64,000 nucleotides of DNA from JAYENK01 sp034722035 (GCA_034722035.1 JAYENK010000036.1:1-64000); one strand, 5' to 3'; numbered from the stretch's first letter, positions 17,821 through 26,769 are shown. Notes: a model not told the origin generated them from the letters alone. Translations and numbers: made by a program.

Positions 17821-19743
17821 TTATTTTATCATCGCCGAAGTGTCGCCTACGTCCTGCCCAAGCTCTTTAGCTTTTAATACGCGCCGCATAATTTTTCCAC
17901 TTCTGGTTTTTGGCAGTTTATCGATAAATTTAATATCTTTGATAACCGCAACCGGACCAATCCCCTTGCGTACATGCTTCTTGAGTTCTATTTGCAGAGC
18001 TTCTGATGGTTTTTGTTTTCCGGCCAAAGTAACAAAGGCGACAATTACCTCACCTTTAACCGGATCAGGCACGCCAATTACGGCGGCTTCTACCACTGCT
18101 TGATGTGAAACAAAAGAGCTTTCAACCTCAGCCGTACCAATCCGGTGACCGGCTACCTTAAGAACATCATCGGTCCGTCCTTGAATCCAAAAATAACCAT
18201 CTTTATCTTTAAAGGCAACATCCCCGGCAAAATAAGCCCCTTTTACTTCACTCCAATAAGTTTTGATATATCTTTTAGGGTTGTTAAATATCGTGCGAAT
18301 CATACTGGGCCATTGATTTTTTATTACAAGATAGCCACCTTTGCCGACAGGAACAGATTTACCTTTTTTGTCAACCACATCGGCAATAATTCCCGGAAAG
18401 GGCTTGCAAGCCGAGCCGGCTTTGAGTGAAGCTGAGGGCAAGGGAGTAAGCATGTTGGCACCGGTTTCGGTCTGCCACCAAGTATCCATAATCGGACAAC
18501 GATTTTTGCCAACATATTTATAAAACCATTTCCAAGCCTCTGGATTAATCGGCTCGCCCACTGAGCCGAGCAGGCGCAAAGACGGCATTTTACACGCTTG
18601 TGGCCATTTGGCTCCGTATTTCATCATAGCGCGAATTAAAGTTGGGGCGGTATATAGAATGTTAACTTTATATTTTTCGATAACGCGCCAAATCCGATCC
18701 GGCTTAGGCATGTCCGGTACGCCTTCATACATAAGAGTGGTAATGCCGGCCAGAAGCGGGCCATAAATAATATATGAATGACCGGTAATCCAGCCCGGAT
18801 CAGCCGTGCACCAATAGATTTCATCGCCTTTAATATCCCAGACATATTTCATGGTGCGAAGAACATTAACCGGATAACCGCCATGAACATGAATTACCCC
18901 TTTTGGTTTGGAGGTGGTGCCGGAAGTATAAAGAACAAAAGCCGGGTCTTCCGCGTCCATTTCCGCGCAATGCGCAATCTCAGAAAAACCTTTAACAAAA
19001 TCATGATACCAAACATCGATTTTTTTATTAAATTCAACTTTAGCTTTATTGTTTTTTGTAACAATTACCGTTTTAGCGTTCTTTTCTTTGCTTAGTTTGA
19101 GCGCTTCGTCAACTATCGGTTTAAGTAAGATTTCTTTGCCACGGCGAAAGCTGCCATCAGCCGTAAACACAACTTTGGCGCTCGCGTCATCGATCCGGTC
19201 AGCCAGGGCCTGAGAAGAAAAACCGGCGTAAACGACCGAATGCATTGCGCCAATTTTGGCGCAAGCCAGCATGGCAAAAACAATTTCCGGAATATTCGGC
19301 ATGTAAATAGCGACTCGGTCGCCCCGATCCACACCAAGCTTCTTTAATGCATTTACCAGTTTATTGACTTCTTTGTATAATTCTAAATAAGTATATTTGC
19401 GTACTCGACCGCTTTCTTCTTCCCAAATAATGGCAAGTTTTTTATGCATTTTTGGGCTGTTTTCGATATGTCGATCCAGCGCGTTATAGGCCAGATTACA
19501 TTTAGCTCCCGTAAACCACTTATAAAAAGGTTTTTTCTTGTCATCAAAAACTTTGTCCCATTTTTTAAACCAGTGTAATTCATTGGCCGCTTCTTCCCAA
19601 AATTTGATCGGGTTTTTCGCCGCTCGTTTAAGCTCAGCTTCATAATTTTTTACATTAGCCTCACTAAGCACCTTTTTGGAGGGCTTATACTTTTTTTGGT
19701 TGGAGAGCAGTACATCAGTTAGCTCCCGTGAATCTTTTGCCAT
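17821..19743 (-). CDS. acs: Acetyl-CoA synthetase (AMP-forming)
   Basis: 640 residues, normal length. The ACAS N-terminal domain includes WFTGAKCNLAYNALDRH. The adenylation P-loop is YTSGTTSKPKG, followed by WWQTETG and the hinge/motor region HRIGTAEVES. The catalytic lysine sits in PKTRSGKIMRR near residue 612. It converts acetate, ATP and CoA to acetyl-CoA, AMP and PPi. In many bacteria this lysine is acetylated by Pat/GNAT enzymes to switch the enzyme off. A GNAT-fused acyl-CoA synthetase is encoded 1.1 kb upstream on the same strand. Confidence 0.95.
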   Translation of the reverse strand: MAKDSRELTDVLLSNQKKYKPSKKVLSEANVKNYEAELKRAAKNPIKFWEEAANELHWFKKWDKVFDDKKKPFYKWFTGAKCNLAYNALDRHIENSPKMHKKLAIIWEEESGRVRKYTYLELYKEVNKLVNALKKLGVDRGDRVAIYMPNIPEIVFAMLACAKIGAMHSVVYAGFSSQALADRIDDASAKVVFTADGSFRRGKEILLKPIVDEALKLSKEKNAKTVIVTKNNKAKVEFNKKIDVWYHDFVKGFSEIAHCAEMDAEDPAFVLYTSGTTSKPKGVIHVHGGYPVNVLRTMKYVWDIKGDEIYWCTADPGWITGHSYIIYGPLLAGITTLMYEGVPDMPKPDRIWRVIEKYKVNILYTAPTLIRAMMKYGAKWPQACKMPSLRLLGSVGEPINPEAWKWFYKYVGKNRCPIMDTWWQTETGANMLTPLPSASLKAGSACKPFPGIIADVVDKKGKSVPVGKGGYLVIKNQWPSMIRTIFNNPKRYIKTYWSEVKGAYFAGDVAFKDKDGYFWIQGRTDDVLKVAGHRIGTAEVESSFVSHQAVVEAAVIGVPDPVKGEVIVAFVTLAGKQKPSEALQIELKKHVRKGIGPVAVIKDIKFIDKLPKTRSGKIMRRVLKAKELGQDVGDTSAMIK

Positions 19744-19761
19744 AGGGTATTAAATTTAATA

Positions 19762-20073
19762 TTAATTATTTTTTATATAAAAAATTTTTTTTGTCTTTTC
19801 ATATTCATCCCTAAAATTTCCCGGAATAATTTCAGCTTCATTGGTCGCGTCTATGCCGTAAATAATCGATAAGTCATCCAAGTCAGATTTTATTTTAGCC
19901 ATAGCATTGTTTTTATTTGGATTAAAACTTATAGCTAGATCTATGTCTGATGTTTTTTTATAATTTTTATTAACACGCGAACCGTAAATAAATACCTTAT
20001 TAATATCAGAATATTTTTTGAATATTAATTGAATTAATTTTATTTCTTTTTTTTTAAGTCCAAACTTAATCAA
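19762..20073 (-). CDS. mntA: MntA-type minimal nucleotidyltransferase antitoxin
   Basis: 103 residues starting at a TTG that overlaps the hepT stop (TTGA). The motif GS-x10-DxD is complete: GSRVNKNYKKTSDIDL. This small pol-beta-fold family partners HEPN proteins; in studied pairs MntA neutralises HepT by adding AMP residues near the HEPN active site. Overlap with hepT shows translational coupling. It also overlaps no other gene and lies 18 bp from acs. Confidence 0.9.
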   Translation of the reverse strand: MIKFGLKKKEIKLIQLIFKKYSDINKVFIYGSRVNKNYKKTSDIDLAISFNPNKNNAMAKIKSDLDDLSIIYGIDATNEAEIIPGNFRDEYEKTKKIFYIKNN

Positions 20074-20468
20074 ATTTCTTTCTTTAAATCATTTAATAAT
20101 TTTTTAAAAATATTCACATATTTATTCGAAATATTTTTAAATATACTCTCACTGATTTTTTGATTATATAAATGAGATAAACGGTTGCGGTCATCCAGCA
20201 TCTCAATCCAAGTGCTTCCTTCCTTAATCAAACCAGACTCAAAAGCCTTTTTGATAGATTTTTTTGGGCTGGCAATTTCAGCAAAACCCTGATCTTCAAG
20301 ATAATTTTTAATGGTTTTCCAGGCAAGCTCAAGCGTAAATTCAAAACGTTGAATAACCCCATCTTTTTCCAAATCAGAAAATTTGTCTTGACTTAACGAC
20401 TCATCCAATCTTGACAAAGCTTTTTCAAAATCCTCCAAACGCATCTGCCAGCGCTTTTTATCACTCAT
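20070..20468 (-). CDS. hepT: HepT-like HEPN toxin
   Basis: 132 residues, all helical, of the HI0074 / nucleotidyltransferase substrate-binding family. The HEPN ribonuclease motif R-x4-H-x-Y is present as RNRLSHLY near residue 93. It probably cleaves RNA and is held inactive by MntA, encoded immediately downstream with a 4-bp overlap. A perfect 36-bp palindrome lies about 220 bp upstream (20685-20720) and may control the pair. Confidence 0.88.
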   Translation of the reverse strand: MSDKKRWQMRLEDFEKALSRLDESLSQDKFSDLEKDGVIQRFEFTLELAWKTIKNYLEDQGFAEIASPKKSIKKAFESGLIKEGSTWIEMLDDRNRLSHLYNQKISESIFKNISNKYVNIFKKLLNDLKKEI

Positions 20469-20541
20469 ATATTTTAATTTTTAATAATTTAATATTTACA
20501 ATAATTATAGCATATTTTGCTTAGAATTATAAATAATTTAT

Positions 20542-20628
20542 TTATGATTCCCCTCTTACTTCCTGCCAAAACCTAGCAAGATATTCTTCCATAAAATCAT
20601 GCCTTTTTTGAGCGATTTTTTTAGTCAT
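20542..20628 (-). CDS. Possible 28-residue small protein upstream of hepT
   Basis: An ATG-initiated frame on the minus strand codes for a charged helical peptide (MTKKIAQKRHDF..., FWQEVRGES end) and stops in TAA. No ribosome-binding site and no recognised family. It could be a leader peptide, a gene remnant or chance. Confidence 0.25.
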   Translation of the reverse strand: MTKKIAQKRHDFMEEYLARFWQEVRGES

Positions 20629-20684
20629 ATAGGTATAATAGCATATTTTCTAAATTTACGCCTGAGTTGTAGTTATTTTTATTT

Positions 20685-20720
20685 TAGTGTCAACTATAGT
20701 GTACACTATAGTTGACACTA
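20685..20720. promoter_or_regulatory. 36-bp perfect palindrome
   Basis: Bases 20685-20720 are identical to their reverse complement without a loop, centred on GTGTACAC, and contain TTGACA on both strands. It sits in the 364-bp spacer before hepT-mntA. It may be an operator, a cruciform or a MITE remnant. The spacer holds no other clear gene. Confidence 0.6.
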
Positions 20721-20832
20721 TTGATTGACAAAAATTTATTGATAGCTTTCCCCCTTGTTTTTTTGGTTTTTTTATTAAAAAAATACAAGAATTTAATCTT
20801 GCAAAAAAAATATAATTATTTTAGGTGATTTT

Positions 20833-23496
20833 CTAGAGAGAAAGCTCGGCGTATTTTGTTTTCTTGTCTAGCTCACTAATTTTAAACTTCTTATCAATAA
20901 ATATTTTTTCCATTACTTTATTGTCAGAATAATATTTGGCAAAGACTGTTTTGTAACCCCTATCTTTGGCTACTTCTAAAATTAAATCGGTAAAATGCGA
21001 CCCCAAGCCTTTTTTGTGCCAAGGATCCCCCACCACAATTGCAAATTCAGCTTTTTTGCCAAAAGGATCGCCGATTAAACGAACGACACCAATCATTTTG
21101 GTGCTTTTATTTTTTGTTGCGGTGGCAATCAAAGCAATTTCCCGGCCATAATCAATTTGAGTATAACGTTGTAAGAGTTCGTGCGTGATTTCTTTGATCT
21201 CGCCAAAAAATCGATGATGCTCAGTCTCCTTAGAAAAAGTACTAAACATTTCTGCCTCAAGTGGCTCATCTTCCGGTTTAATTGGGCGAATGTTTATTTT
21301 GGTTTTATTTTTTAATTTAAAATCAGAAATATATTCTTTAGGATAAGGTGAAATTACTAAATGAGAATATGGTTTTAATTTTTTAGTATTAATATTTTTA
21401 TCCAAAACAACTTTGGCATCAAGCACGATTCCGCCATACTCATCAATCGCAAAAGGGTTTATATCAATTTCTTTTATCTCGGGAAAATCGATTAATAAAT
21501 AAGAAAATTTGTATAATAAAAATTGCAAAGCTGATATGTCCACGCCAGGCATACCACGATAGCCTTTTAATAATTTATAAACTTTAGTATCCTGAATCAT
21601 TTTCATGGACAAAGCCATGTTGAGTGGGGGTAAGCCAATTTTTGTGTCATTAAATACTTCAACCGCGACTCCACCCATGCCAAAGACAATCGCTGGGCCA
21701 AAAATCGGATCGCGTTTAGCGCCAATCAGAATTTCATAACGTTTTGACGTCAAAGGCTCTATAAAAACCCCCTCAAGCCTGGCTTTGGGTTCTTTTTGCC
21801 GTGCATTATTCATAATCAAAGTAAATTTTTCTTTGGCTTCTTTTTTTGATTCAATGTTAAGCTCGACCCCGCCTACGTCGGTTTTGTGCAATATATCGGG
21901 AGATAATATTTTCATTGCCACCGGAAAACCAAGCTCAGTTGAAAATTTGACGGCCTCTTCCGCCCCTTTGGCGATTTTATATTTATTGATCGGAATGCCA
22001 TAATTTGATAAAACATTTTTTGCCTCAGCTTCAGTCAAATTTTCCCTCCCATCCCGGATGCTTGAATCAATTATTTTTCGGCTCGCTTCCGTATTCGGCA
22101 TAAACGCATGCGGAATTGTGGCCGGTGTTTCATACAGACTCTCTAGATTTTTGGAATAATGAACAATATTCATAAAACAACGAATTGCGTCTTCGGGTTG
22201 ACGATAAACCGGGATATTCCCCTGCTCTAATACTTCTCTACCCTTGGCTACACTATATCCTCCCATCCAAGTTGCCAAAATTGTTTTATCACTTCCCTGT
22301 GATAATTTGACAAGCTCTTTAGCTACAGCCTCTGAGTCGGTCATGGACTGTGGCGTAAGAATAACCAAAATTGAATCTGTATTTTTGTCCTGCAGACAAA
22401 TCTCTAATGTTTTGCGATAAATTTTTGGACTGGCGTCCCCAAGAATATCAACCGGATTATTCTTGCTCCAAGCAGATGGTAAAAATTTATTTAGCTTATT
22501 AATAGTAGCTTTTTCTAATTTTGCCAGCTCACCACCGGAATACACCAAAGTATCAGTCGCAATAATTCCCGGTCCACCCGCATTAGTAATTACCGTCATC
22601 TTTACTCCTTTGGGCCTGTCTTGCATCGCAAGTGCCTTGGCAGTATGAAATAATCCCACCACAGTATCAACTCGAATAATTCCGGCGCGTTCAAAGGCGG
22701 CATTAAAAATAGCATCATTTCCAGTCATGGAGCCGGTATGTGATTTAGCCGCTTCAGCACCGGCGCTGGTCCGACCTACCTTTAATACGATAATTGGTTT
22801 TTGCCTGGAAAAAGCTCGAGCCGCGCTCATAAAACGACGCGCGTCTTTTAATGATTCTATATAGATAAGAATACTCGAGACTTCCGGGTCTTGGCCAAAA
22901 TAATCAATCAAATCACCAAAACTAAGATCAGTCATTGAACCGATTGAAACAAAGTAACGAAAACCGACATTATTTTTGATCGACCAATCCAGAATGGCCG
23001 TACCCAGTGCGCCGGATTGGGAAATAAAGGCCAACTTGCCCGGTCGAGCCATATCATTGGCAAAAGTAGCGTTCAAATGAATATCCGGACACATAAAGCC
23101 AAGACAATTTGGACCAAGAACGCGCATCTCATATTTTTGCGCGATTTTAAGAATTTCTGCCATCATTTTCTCCCCTTCTTTTCCTACTTCTTGAAAACCG
23201 GCCGAAATTATAACAATACCGGAAACACCAGCTTCACCACAATTTTTTACAAGTCCCGGCACCGTCTTTGCCGGAGTGGCAATGATAACCAAATCAATCT
23301 GATCCGGTATTTCTTTAACACTGTTGTAGGCTTTGATGCTGTGTACGCTTTCACGCTTAATATTGACCGGATAAATAATGCCATCATAATCAGAATTAAT
23401 CAGATTATCCATCAGCGCATGCCCCACACTCCCCTTTTCGTCACTAGCCCCAATGACAGCAATTGTTTTTGGTTTAAATAATTTATCTAAATTCAT
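20833..23496 (-). CDS. ADP-forming acyl-CoA synthetase fused to GNAT acetyltransferase (Pat/AcdAB-like)
   Basis: 887 residues. The CoA-binding and ligase-CoA (alpha) domains occupy about 1-455, the ATP-grasp (beta) domain about 480-700, and a GNAT domain about 725-887 with the acetyl-CoA loop HKKGLG. Escherichia coli PatZ has the same order and length, but its NDP-forming domain has lost the phosphohistidine. Here the histidine is kept: H253 in KSHTGSMTG. The protein may therefore both make acetate and ATP from acetyl-CoA and acetylate proteins such as Acs. Acs is encoded downstream on the same strand, with hepT-mntA between. The dual role is inference. Confidence 0.88.
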   Translation of the reverse strand: MNLDKLFKPKTIAVIGASDEKGSVGHALMDNLINSDYDGIIYPVNIKRESVHSIKAYNSVKEIPDQIDLVIIATPAKTVPGLVKNCGEAGVSGIVIISAGFQEVGKEGEKMMAEILKIAQKYEMRVLGPNCLGFMCPDIHLNATFANDMARPGKLAFISQSGALGTAILDWSIKNNVGFRYFVSIGSMTDLSFGDLIDYFGQDPEVSSILIYIESLKDARRFMSAARAFSRQKPIIVLKVGRTSAGAEAAKSHTGSMTGNDAIFNAAFERAGIIRVDTVVGLFHTAKALAMQDRPKGVKMTVITNAGGPGIIATDTLVYSGGELAKLEKATINKLNKFLPSAWSKNNPVDILGDASPKIYRKTLEICLQDKNTDSILVILTPQSMTDSEAVAKELVKLSQGSDKTILATWMGGYSVAKGREVLEQGNIPVYRQPEDAIRCFMNIVHYSKNLESLYETPATIPHAFMPNTEASRKIIDSSIRDGRENLTEAEAKNVLSNYGIPINKYKIAKGAEEAVKFSTELGFPVAMKILSPDILHKTDVGGVELNIESKKEAKEKFTLIMNNARQKEPKARLEGVFIEPLTSKRYEILIGAKRDPIFGPAIVFGMGGVAVEVFNDTKIGLPPLNMALSMKMIQDTKVYKLLKGYRGMPGVDISALQFLLYKFSYLLIDFPEIKEIDINPFAIDEYGGIVLDAKVVLDKNINTKKLKPYSHLVISPYPKEYISDFKLKNKTKINIRPIKPEDEPLEAEMFSTFSKETEHHRFFGEIKEITHELLQRYTQIDYGREIALIATATKNKSTKMIGVVRLIGDPFGKKAEFAIVVGDPWHKKGLGSHFTDLILEVAKDRGYKTVFAKYYSDNKVMEKIFIDKKFKISELDKKTKYAELSL

Positions 23497-23532
23497 AACC
23501 CTATTTTAGCATATTTTTGGGTAAATAAAAAA

Positions 23533-24816
23533 CTATTTTTTAATCAAAATTAATTTCTTAATTTTTATTTTATCATTTTTATTCACTAGATTATTTTGAT
23601 CAAACCAAACATCAAAATAATATTCAGTTTTACCGAGATATTTTTTATTTTTTAACTGCTCTGGAATTACCATTAATTCCTGGCCTTTAAATTTATCACG
23701 ATAATTTTGAGCTAACTCATAGCCTAAAATCCTTAATTTTTTCGCCCGTTCTTTCTTTATATTCTCTGGAATTTGATTCAAGAATTTACTAGCCGGAGTC
23801 AAGTCGTGCGCAGAAAAAGGGAAAACATGTAAGCGACTAAAATTAATTTCTTTAACTGAGTTATAAGTTTCTAAAAAGTCCTTATCGTTTTCACCGGGAA
23901 AACCGACAATAACATCAGTTGTAATTGCGACGCTAGGAATTATTTTTCTAATTTCTTTAATTCTATTTTTAAGTTCAACCAAAGTATAGGGACGGTTCAT
24001 TAATTTTAAAATTTTATTACAACCGGACTGTAAAGAAATATGTAAATGTGAGCAAACCTTATCTGTTTTAATTAATTTAAGTAGCTCGTCTGTCACTTCG
24101 TTTAATTCAATTGAACTAAGGCGAATCCGACCCAGACCCGACAATTTAATAATTTTTTTAATTAAATTTACTAAAGGAAACCCTGCTTGTTCACTCGGAT
24201 GCAAATCCTTACCGTACAAACCCAAGTGAATACCTGACAAAACAATTTCATCTATCCCCTCTTTTGTCACTGCTTCAATTTCATTAATAATGTCATTTTC
24301 TTTTCGACTGCTAATTTCACCACGAGTATAAGGAATAACACAATAAGTACAAAACTGCTCACAGCCATCTTGAATTTTAATTGTATAACGACTGCGTTTA
24401 TTATTTTTTACTAGCTTTTTATAATTAAATTCTGCCTTAGCTAAATTATTAATGTTAAATAAATTTTTTATTTCCAAAACTAATTTTTTATAATCTTTAG
24501 TCCCCCAAATTAAATCAATATTTATTTCATCATTAAAATACCTATTTAAATAGGTATTTCTTTTTTTCTCAAGCTCACCAACACAGCCGGTTAAAATAAG
24601 TTTCGCATCAGGATTTTCCTTTTTCGCGATATTAATCGTCCGAAGTGCTTTACGGATAGCTGATTCTGTTACCGCGCAAGTATTTATAACCGCCAAATCA
24701 ACAATGTTTTTACCAGACTCAAAACCAACCGAATCCAAAAAATTCTCCAAACTACTCGAATCATACTGATTAACTTTACAGCCAAGCGTGTAAATTTTGT
24801 ATGTTATTTTTTTCAT
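23533..24816 (-). CDS. mtaB: tRNA t6A37 methylthiotransferase MtaB
   Basis: 427 residues. The N-terminal UPF0004 domain has TLGCKVNQYDSS and GCVGE cysteines for the auxiliary cluster. The radical SAM site is CEQFCTYCVIPYTRGE. A C-terminal TRAM-like domain covers about 370-427. The GCKVNQYDS signature separates MtaB from MiaB (GCQMN). It adds a 2-methylthio group to t6A at position 37 of ANN-reading tRNAs; the tRNA-Thr(UGU) and tRNA-Lys(UUU) genes just upstream are substrates of this type. Confidence 0.93.
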   Translation of the reverse strand: MKKITYKIYTLGCKVNQYDSSSLENFLDSVGFESGKNIVDLAVINTCAVTESAIRKALRTINIAKKENPDAKLILTGCVGELEKKRNTYLNRYFNDEINIDLIWGTKDYKKLVLEIKNLFNINNLAKAEFNYKKLVKNNKRSRYTIKIQDGCEQFCTYCVIPYTRGEISSRKENDIINEIEAVTKEGIDEIVLSGIHLGLYGKDLHPSEQAGFPLVNLIKKIIKLSGLGRIRLSSIELNEVTDELLKLIKTDKVCSHLHISLQSGCNKILKLMNRPYTLVELKNRIKEIRKIIPSVAITTDVIVGFPGENDKDFLETYNSVKEINFSRLHVFPFSAHDLTPASKFLNQIPENIKKERAKKLRILGYELAQNYRDKFKGQELMVIPEQLKNKKYLGKTEYYFDVWFDQNNLVNKNDKIKIKKLILIKK

Positions 24817-24831
24817 GTAATATATTTTTTT

Positions 24832-24860
24832 AAAAAACCCGCAAAATGCGGGAATTTTTT
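24832..24860 (-). terminator. Intrinsic terminator after tRNA-Thr
   Basis: CCCGC (24838-24842) pairs with GCGGG (24848-24852) and is flanked by A- and T-runs that extend the stem. Read on the minus strand it follows the tRNA and ends in T residues. Confidence 0.75.
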
Positions 24861-24863
24861 ATG

Positions 24864-24937
24864 AGCCAACTATCGGATTCGAACCGATGACCTACTGTTT
24901 ACAAAACAGTTGCTCTAACCAGCTGAGCTAAGTTGGC
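24864..24937 (-). tRNA. tRNA-Thr (anticodon UGU)
   Basis: A complete cloverleaf: a GCCAACU/AGUUGGC acceptor stem, a D arm with AGCUGGUUAGAG, a five-pair anticodon stem around loop TTTGTAA, and a TTCGAAT T-loop. CCA is not encoded. Confidence 0.95.
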
Positions 24938-25076
24938 TAACTATTAATGGATACGCCGTGTTTTTTTACCAAAATCTTCACTTTCCAATCCTTCAATCTT
25001 TAATTCAAACGTCTTATTTCCCCCCTTTTTCTCTCACTCCTTTAAAAATTAATGCCAATTATTAATTACCACTTTG

Positions 25077-25149
25077 TGCGCCCACCAGGATTCGAACCTG
25101 GGACCTTCTCCTTAAAAGGGAGCTGCTCTACCAGCTGAGCTATAGGCGC
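25077..25149 (-). tRNA. tRNA-Lys (anticodon UUU)
   Basis: A complete cloverleaf: a GCGCCTA acceptor pairing with TGGGCGC (one G-U), D arm AGCTGGTAGAGC, anticodon loop CTTTTAA, and TTCGAAT T-loop. CCA is not encoded. Probably co-transcribed with tRNA-Thr downstream. Confidence 0.95.
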
Positions 25150-25247
25150 ATTCAAAAACTGCTCCAATAATTGAAGCATTTTTTATACTAATATGCTAAC
25201 AGAAATCATATAATAATGCAATAGTTTAAATTCTTTTAAAAAATTAT

Positions 25248-25299
25248 TAGGACATTTCTATTTCATCAAAAACCGGACATTTTTATTTTACCTTTACAG
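25248..25299. repeat. Possible insertion-sequence end remnant
   Basis: GGACATTT occurs at 25250-25257 and 25275-25282, 25 bp apart, within a segment that resembles the terminal sequences of IS481-group elements as I remember them. No transposase is nearby, so at most a solo end remains. Confidence 0.3.
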
Positions 25300-25327
25300 T
25301 TCATAACCATTGTAACCACGCTTGCTC

Positions 25328-25356
25328 TTGACATATTTCTTATTATTCTTTATTAT
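25328..25356 (+). promoter_or_regulatory. Promoter of secE-nusG-rplK-rplA
   Basis: TTGACA at 25328-25333, a 17-bp spacer, and TATTAT at 25351-25356. It directs transcription from about 25363, about 60 bp before the secE ATG chosen here. Confidence 0.75.
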
Positions 25357-25422
25357 AGAAAATAAGACATGGGCAAGAAGCCCAGTTTTTATTTTCTTGA
25401 AATAAATAATAATATCATTCGC

Positions 25423-25602
25423 ATGAATAAATTAACAAAATATATAAAAGGTTCTTATGAGGAGATGAAAAAAGTAACCTGGCCAACCAAAAAAGAAACC
25501 AAAAATTATACATATTTAGTAGTCGGCGTTTCTCTTGGTGTGGCTATATTCTTAGGTGCCCTAGACTATCTTTTAACTTTTATATTAAGATTTGTTATAT
25601 AA
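25423..25602 (+). CDS. secE: Preprotein translocase subunit SecE
   Basis: 59 residues from the ATG at 25423. The amphipathic EEMKKVTWPTKKET segment and a single transmembrane helix (about 32-57) are diagnostic. It clamps the SecY channel halves. An in-frame ATG at 25369 would add 18 residues of unusual sequence and sit about 6 bases after the predicted transcription start, so it is less likely but possible as a leaderless start. Confidence 0.9.
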   Translation: MNKLTKYIKGSYEEMKKVTWPTKKETKNYTYLVVGVSLGVAIFLGALDYLLTFILRFVI

Positions 25603-25620
25603 CTAAACATTCACGAATCT

Positions 25621-25678
25621 TTCGCATAATTTCGAATTCGCTATATTCGCATATCATTCGTAGATTCGCATTATAATC
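25621..25678 (+). repeat. ATTCG-rich dispersed repeat, copy A, abutting nusG
   Basis: It shares its core (TTCGAATTCGCTATATTCGC) and the order of TTCG blocks with 36524-36579 and 39313-39372. It ends directly at the nusG ATG. Confidence 0.75.
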
Positions 25679-26224
25679 ATGGCTAAACAAATGTTAAATC
25701 AAGGTCGTAGATGGTATGTTCTGCATACTTACTCTGGCTACGAAGAAAATGTTGAAAAAAATTTAAAGCAAAGGATTGATTCCATGGATATGGAAGACAA
25801 AATTTATAATATATTGATTCCAATTGAAAAAAAAATCAAAATCAAAAATGGCAAACGCAAAGTAGTTGAAGAAAAAATCTTTCCCGGATATGTAATGGTC
25901 GAAATGATTGTTACCGATGAATCTTGGTATGTAGTACGCAACACTCCCAATGTTACTGGTTTTATTGGAACTGGTACCGTCCCAACTCCTATTTCCGAAA
26001 AAGAAATTAAAAGCCTGCAAAAACGAATGGGAGTAGAAGAACCAAAATACACCGTTGATGTTTCAATCGGCTCCCCTATTCGGATTGTCGATGGTCCATT
26101 CAAGAATCTCGAAGGAAAAGTAATGAATGTTGATGAGGCCAAAGGAAAAATTAAGGTTCTTGTTTCAATGTTCGGCCGTGAAACGCCGGTCGAACTAGAC
26201 TTCTTGCAAATCAAAAAACTATAA
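25679..26224 (+). CDS. nusG: Transcription termination/antitermination factor NusG
   Basis: 181 residues. The NGN domain starts WYVLHTYSGYEENVEKNL and continues with FPGYVMVEM and NTPNVTGFIG. A C-terminal KOW domain contains VDGPFKNLEGKV. It binds RNA polymerase and links it to Rho or the ribosome. The position secE-nusG-rplK-rplA is the usual bacterial order. No Shine-Dalgarno; a dispersed repeat touches the start. Confidence 0.96.
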   Translation: MAKQMLNQGRRWYVLHTYSGYEENVEKNLKQRIDSMDMEDKIYNILIPIEKKIKIKNGKRKVVEEKIFPGYVMVEMIVTDESWYVVRNTPNVTGFIGTGTVPTPISEKEIKSLQKRMGVEEPKYTVDVSIGSPIRIVDGPFKNLEGKVMNVDEAKGKIKVLVSMFGRETPVELDFLQIKKL

Positions 26225-26232
26225 TCAATCAA

Positions 26233-26312
26233 TAAAGTTAAAAGTTCATAAAGTTTGTAAAGTAAATATTCTATACTTTGCGAAGTTTCTCCATTAATAA
26301 CTTTTAACTTTA
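26233..26312. repeat. AT-rich inverted repeat between nusG and rplK
   Basis: A 14-bp perfect inverted repeat (26233-26246 with 26299-26312) lies among further AAGTTT/AAACTTT copies that run up to the rplK start. It could fold as a long mRNA hairpin. Bases are nearly all A/T plus ACTTT blocks. Confidence 0.55.
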
Positions 26313-26340
26313 TACTTTATAAACTTTATAACTAAATTAT

Positions 26341-26769
26341 ATGGCTAAAAAGAAAAAATTATTAGCTTTAATAAAATTACAAATCCCGGCTGGTCAAGCT
26401 AATCCGGCTCCTCCAGTTGGTCCGGCTTTGGGGCAACATGGGCTCAATATCCAGGAATTTTGTACAGCCTTTAATGAAAAAAGTAAAGATCAAATGGGTA
26501 ATATTGTTCCGGTTGAAATTTCCGTTTTTGAAGATAGAAATTTTAATTTTATAATAAAAACTTCGCCCGCCGCCGAGCTTATCAAAAAATACGCTAAAAT
26601 CAAAAAAGGATCCGGCAAACCAAACACAGAAAACGTCGGCACGCTAAGCAAGGCTCATCTCAAAGAAATTGCCGAAATTAAGATCCCGGACCTAAACACT
26701 AACGATGTCGAACAAGCAATAAAAATCGTCGCCGGCACTGCCAGGCAGATGGGAGTTAAGATCAAATAA
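26341..26769 (+). CDS. rplK: Ribosomal protein uL11
   Basis: 142 residues. The N-terminal domain has LQIPAGQANPAPPVGPALGQHG, the proline-rich face that meets elongation factors and the GTPase centre. The C-terminal RNA-binding domain has KKGSGKPNTENVGTL. Full length. ATG directly preceded by AT-rich repeats, with no Shine-Dalgarno. Confidence 0.97.
   Translation: MAKKKKLLALIKLQIPAGQANPAPPVGPALGQHGLNIQEFCTAFNEKSKDQMGNIVPVEISVFEDRNFNFIIKTSPAAELIKKYAKIKKGSGKPNTENVGTLSKAHLKEIAEIKIPDLNTNDVEQAIKIVAGTARQMGVKIK

Noticed and set aside
9864..20073. UGA recoded as Gly or Trp, as in some Patescibacteria lineages
   Set aside because: prfA and hepT end naturally in TGA at overlaps with the next gene, so TGA works as a stop; the TGA codons near 62.9 and 63.7 kb occur in genes with other frame breaks.
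25369..25422. Longer SecE start
   Set aside because: The added 18 residues do not resemble SecE and would begin about 6 bases after the predicted transcription start; kept only as an alternative.
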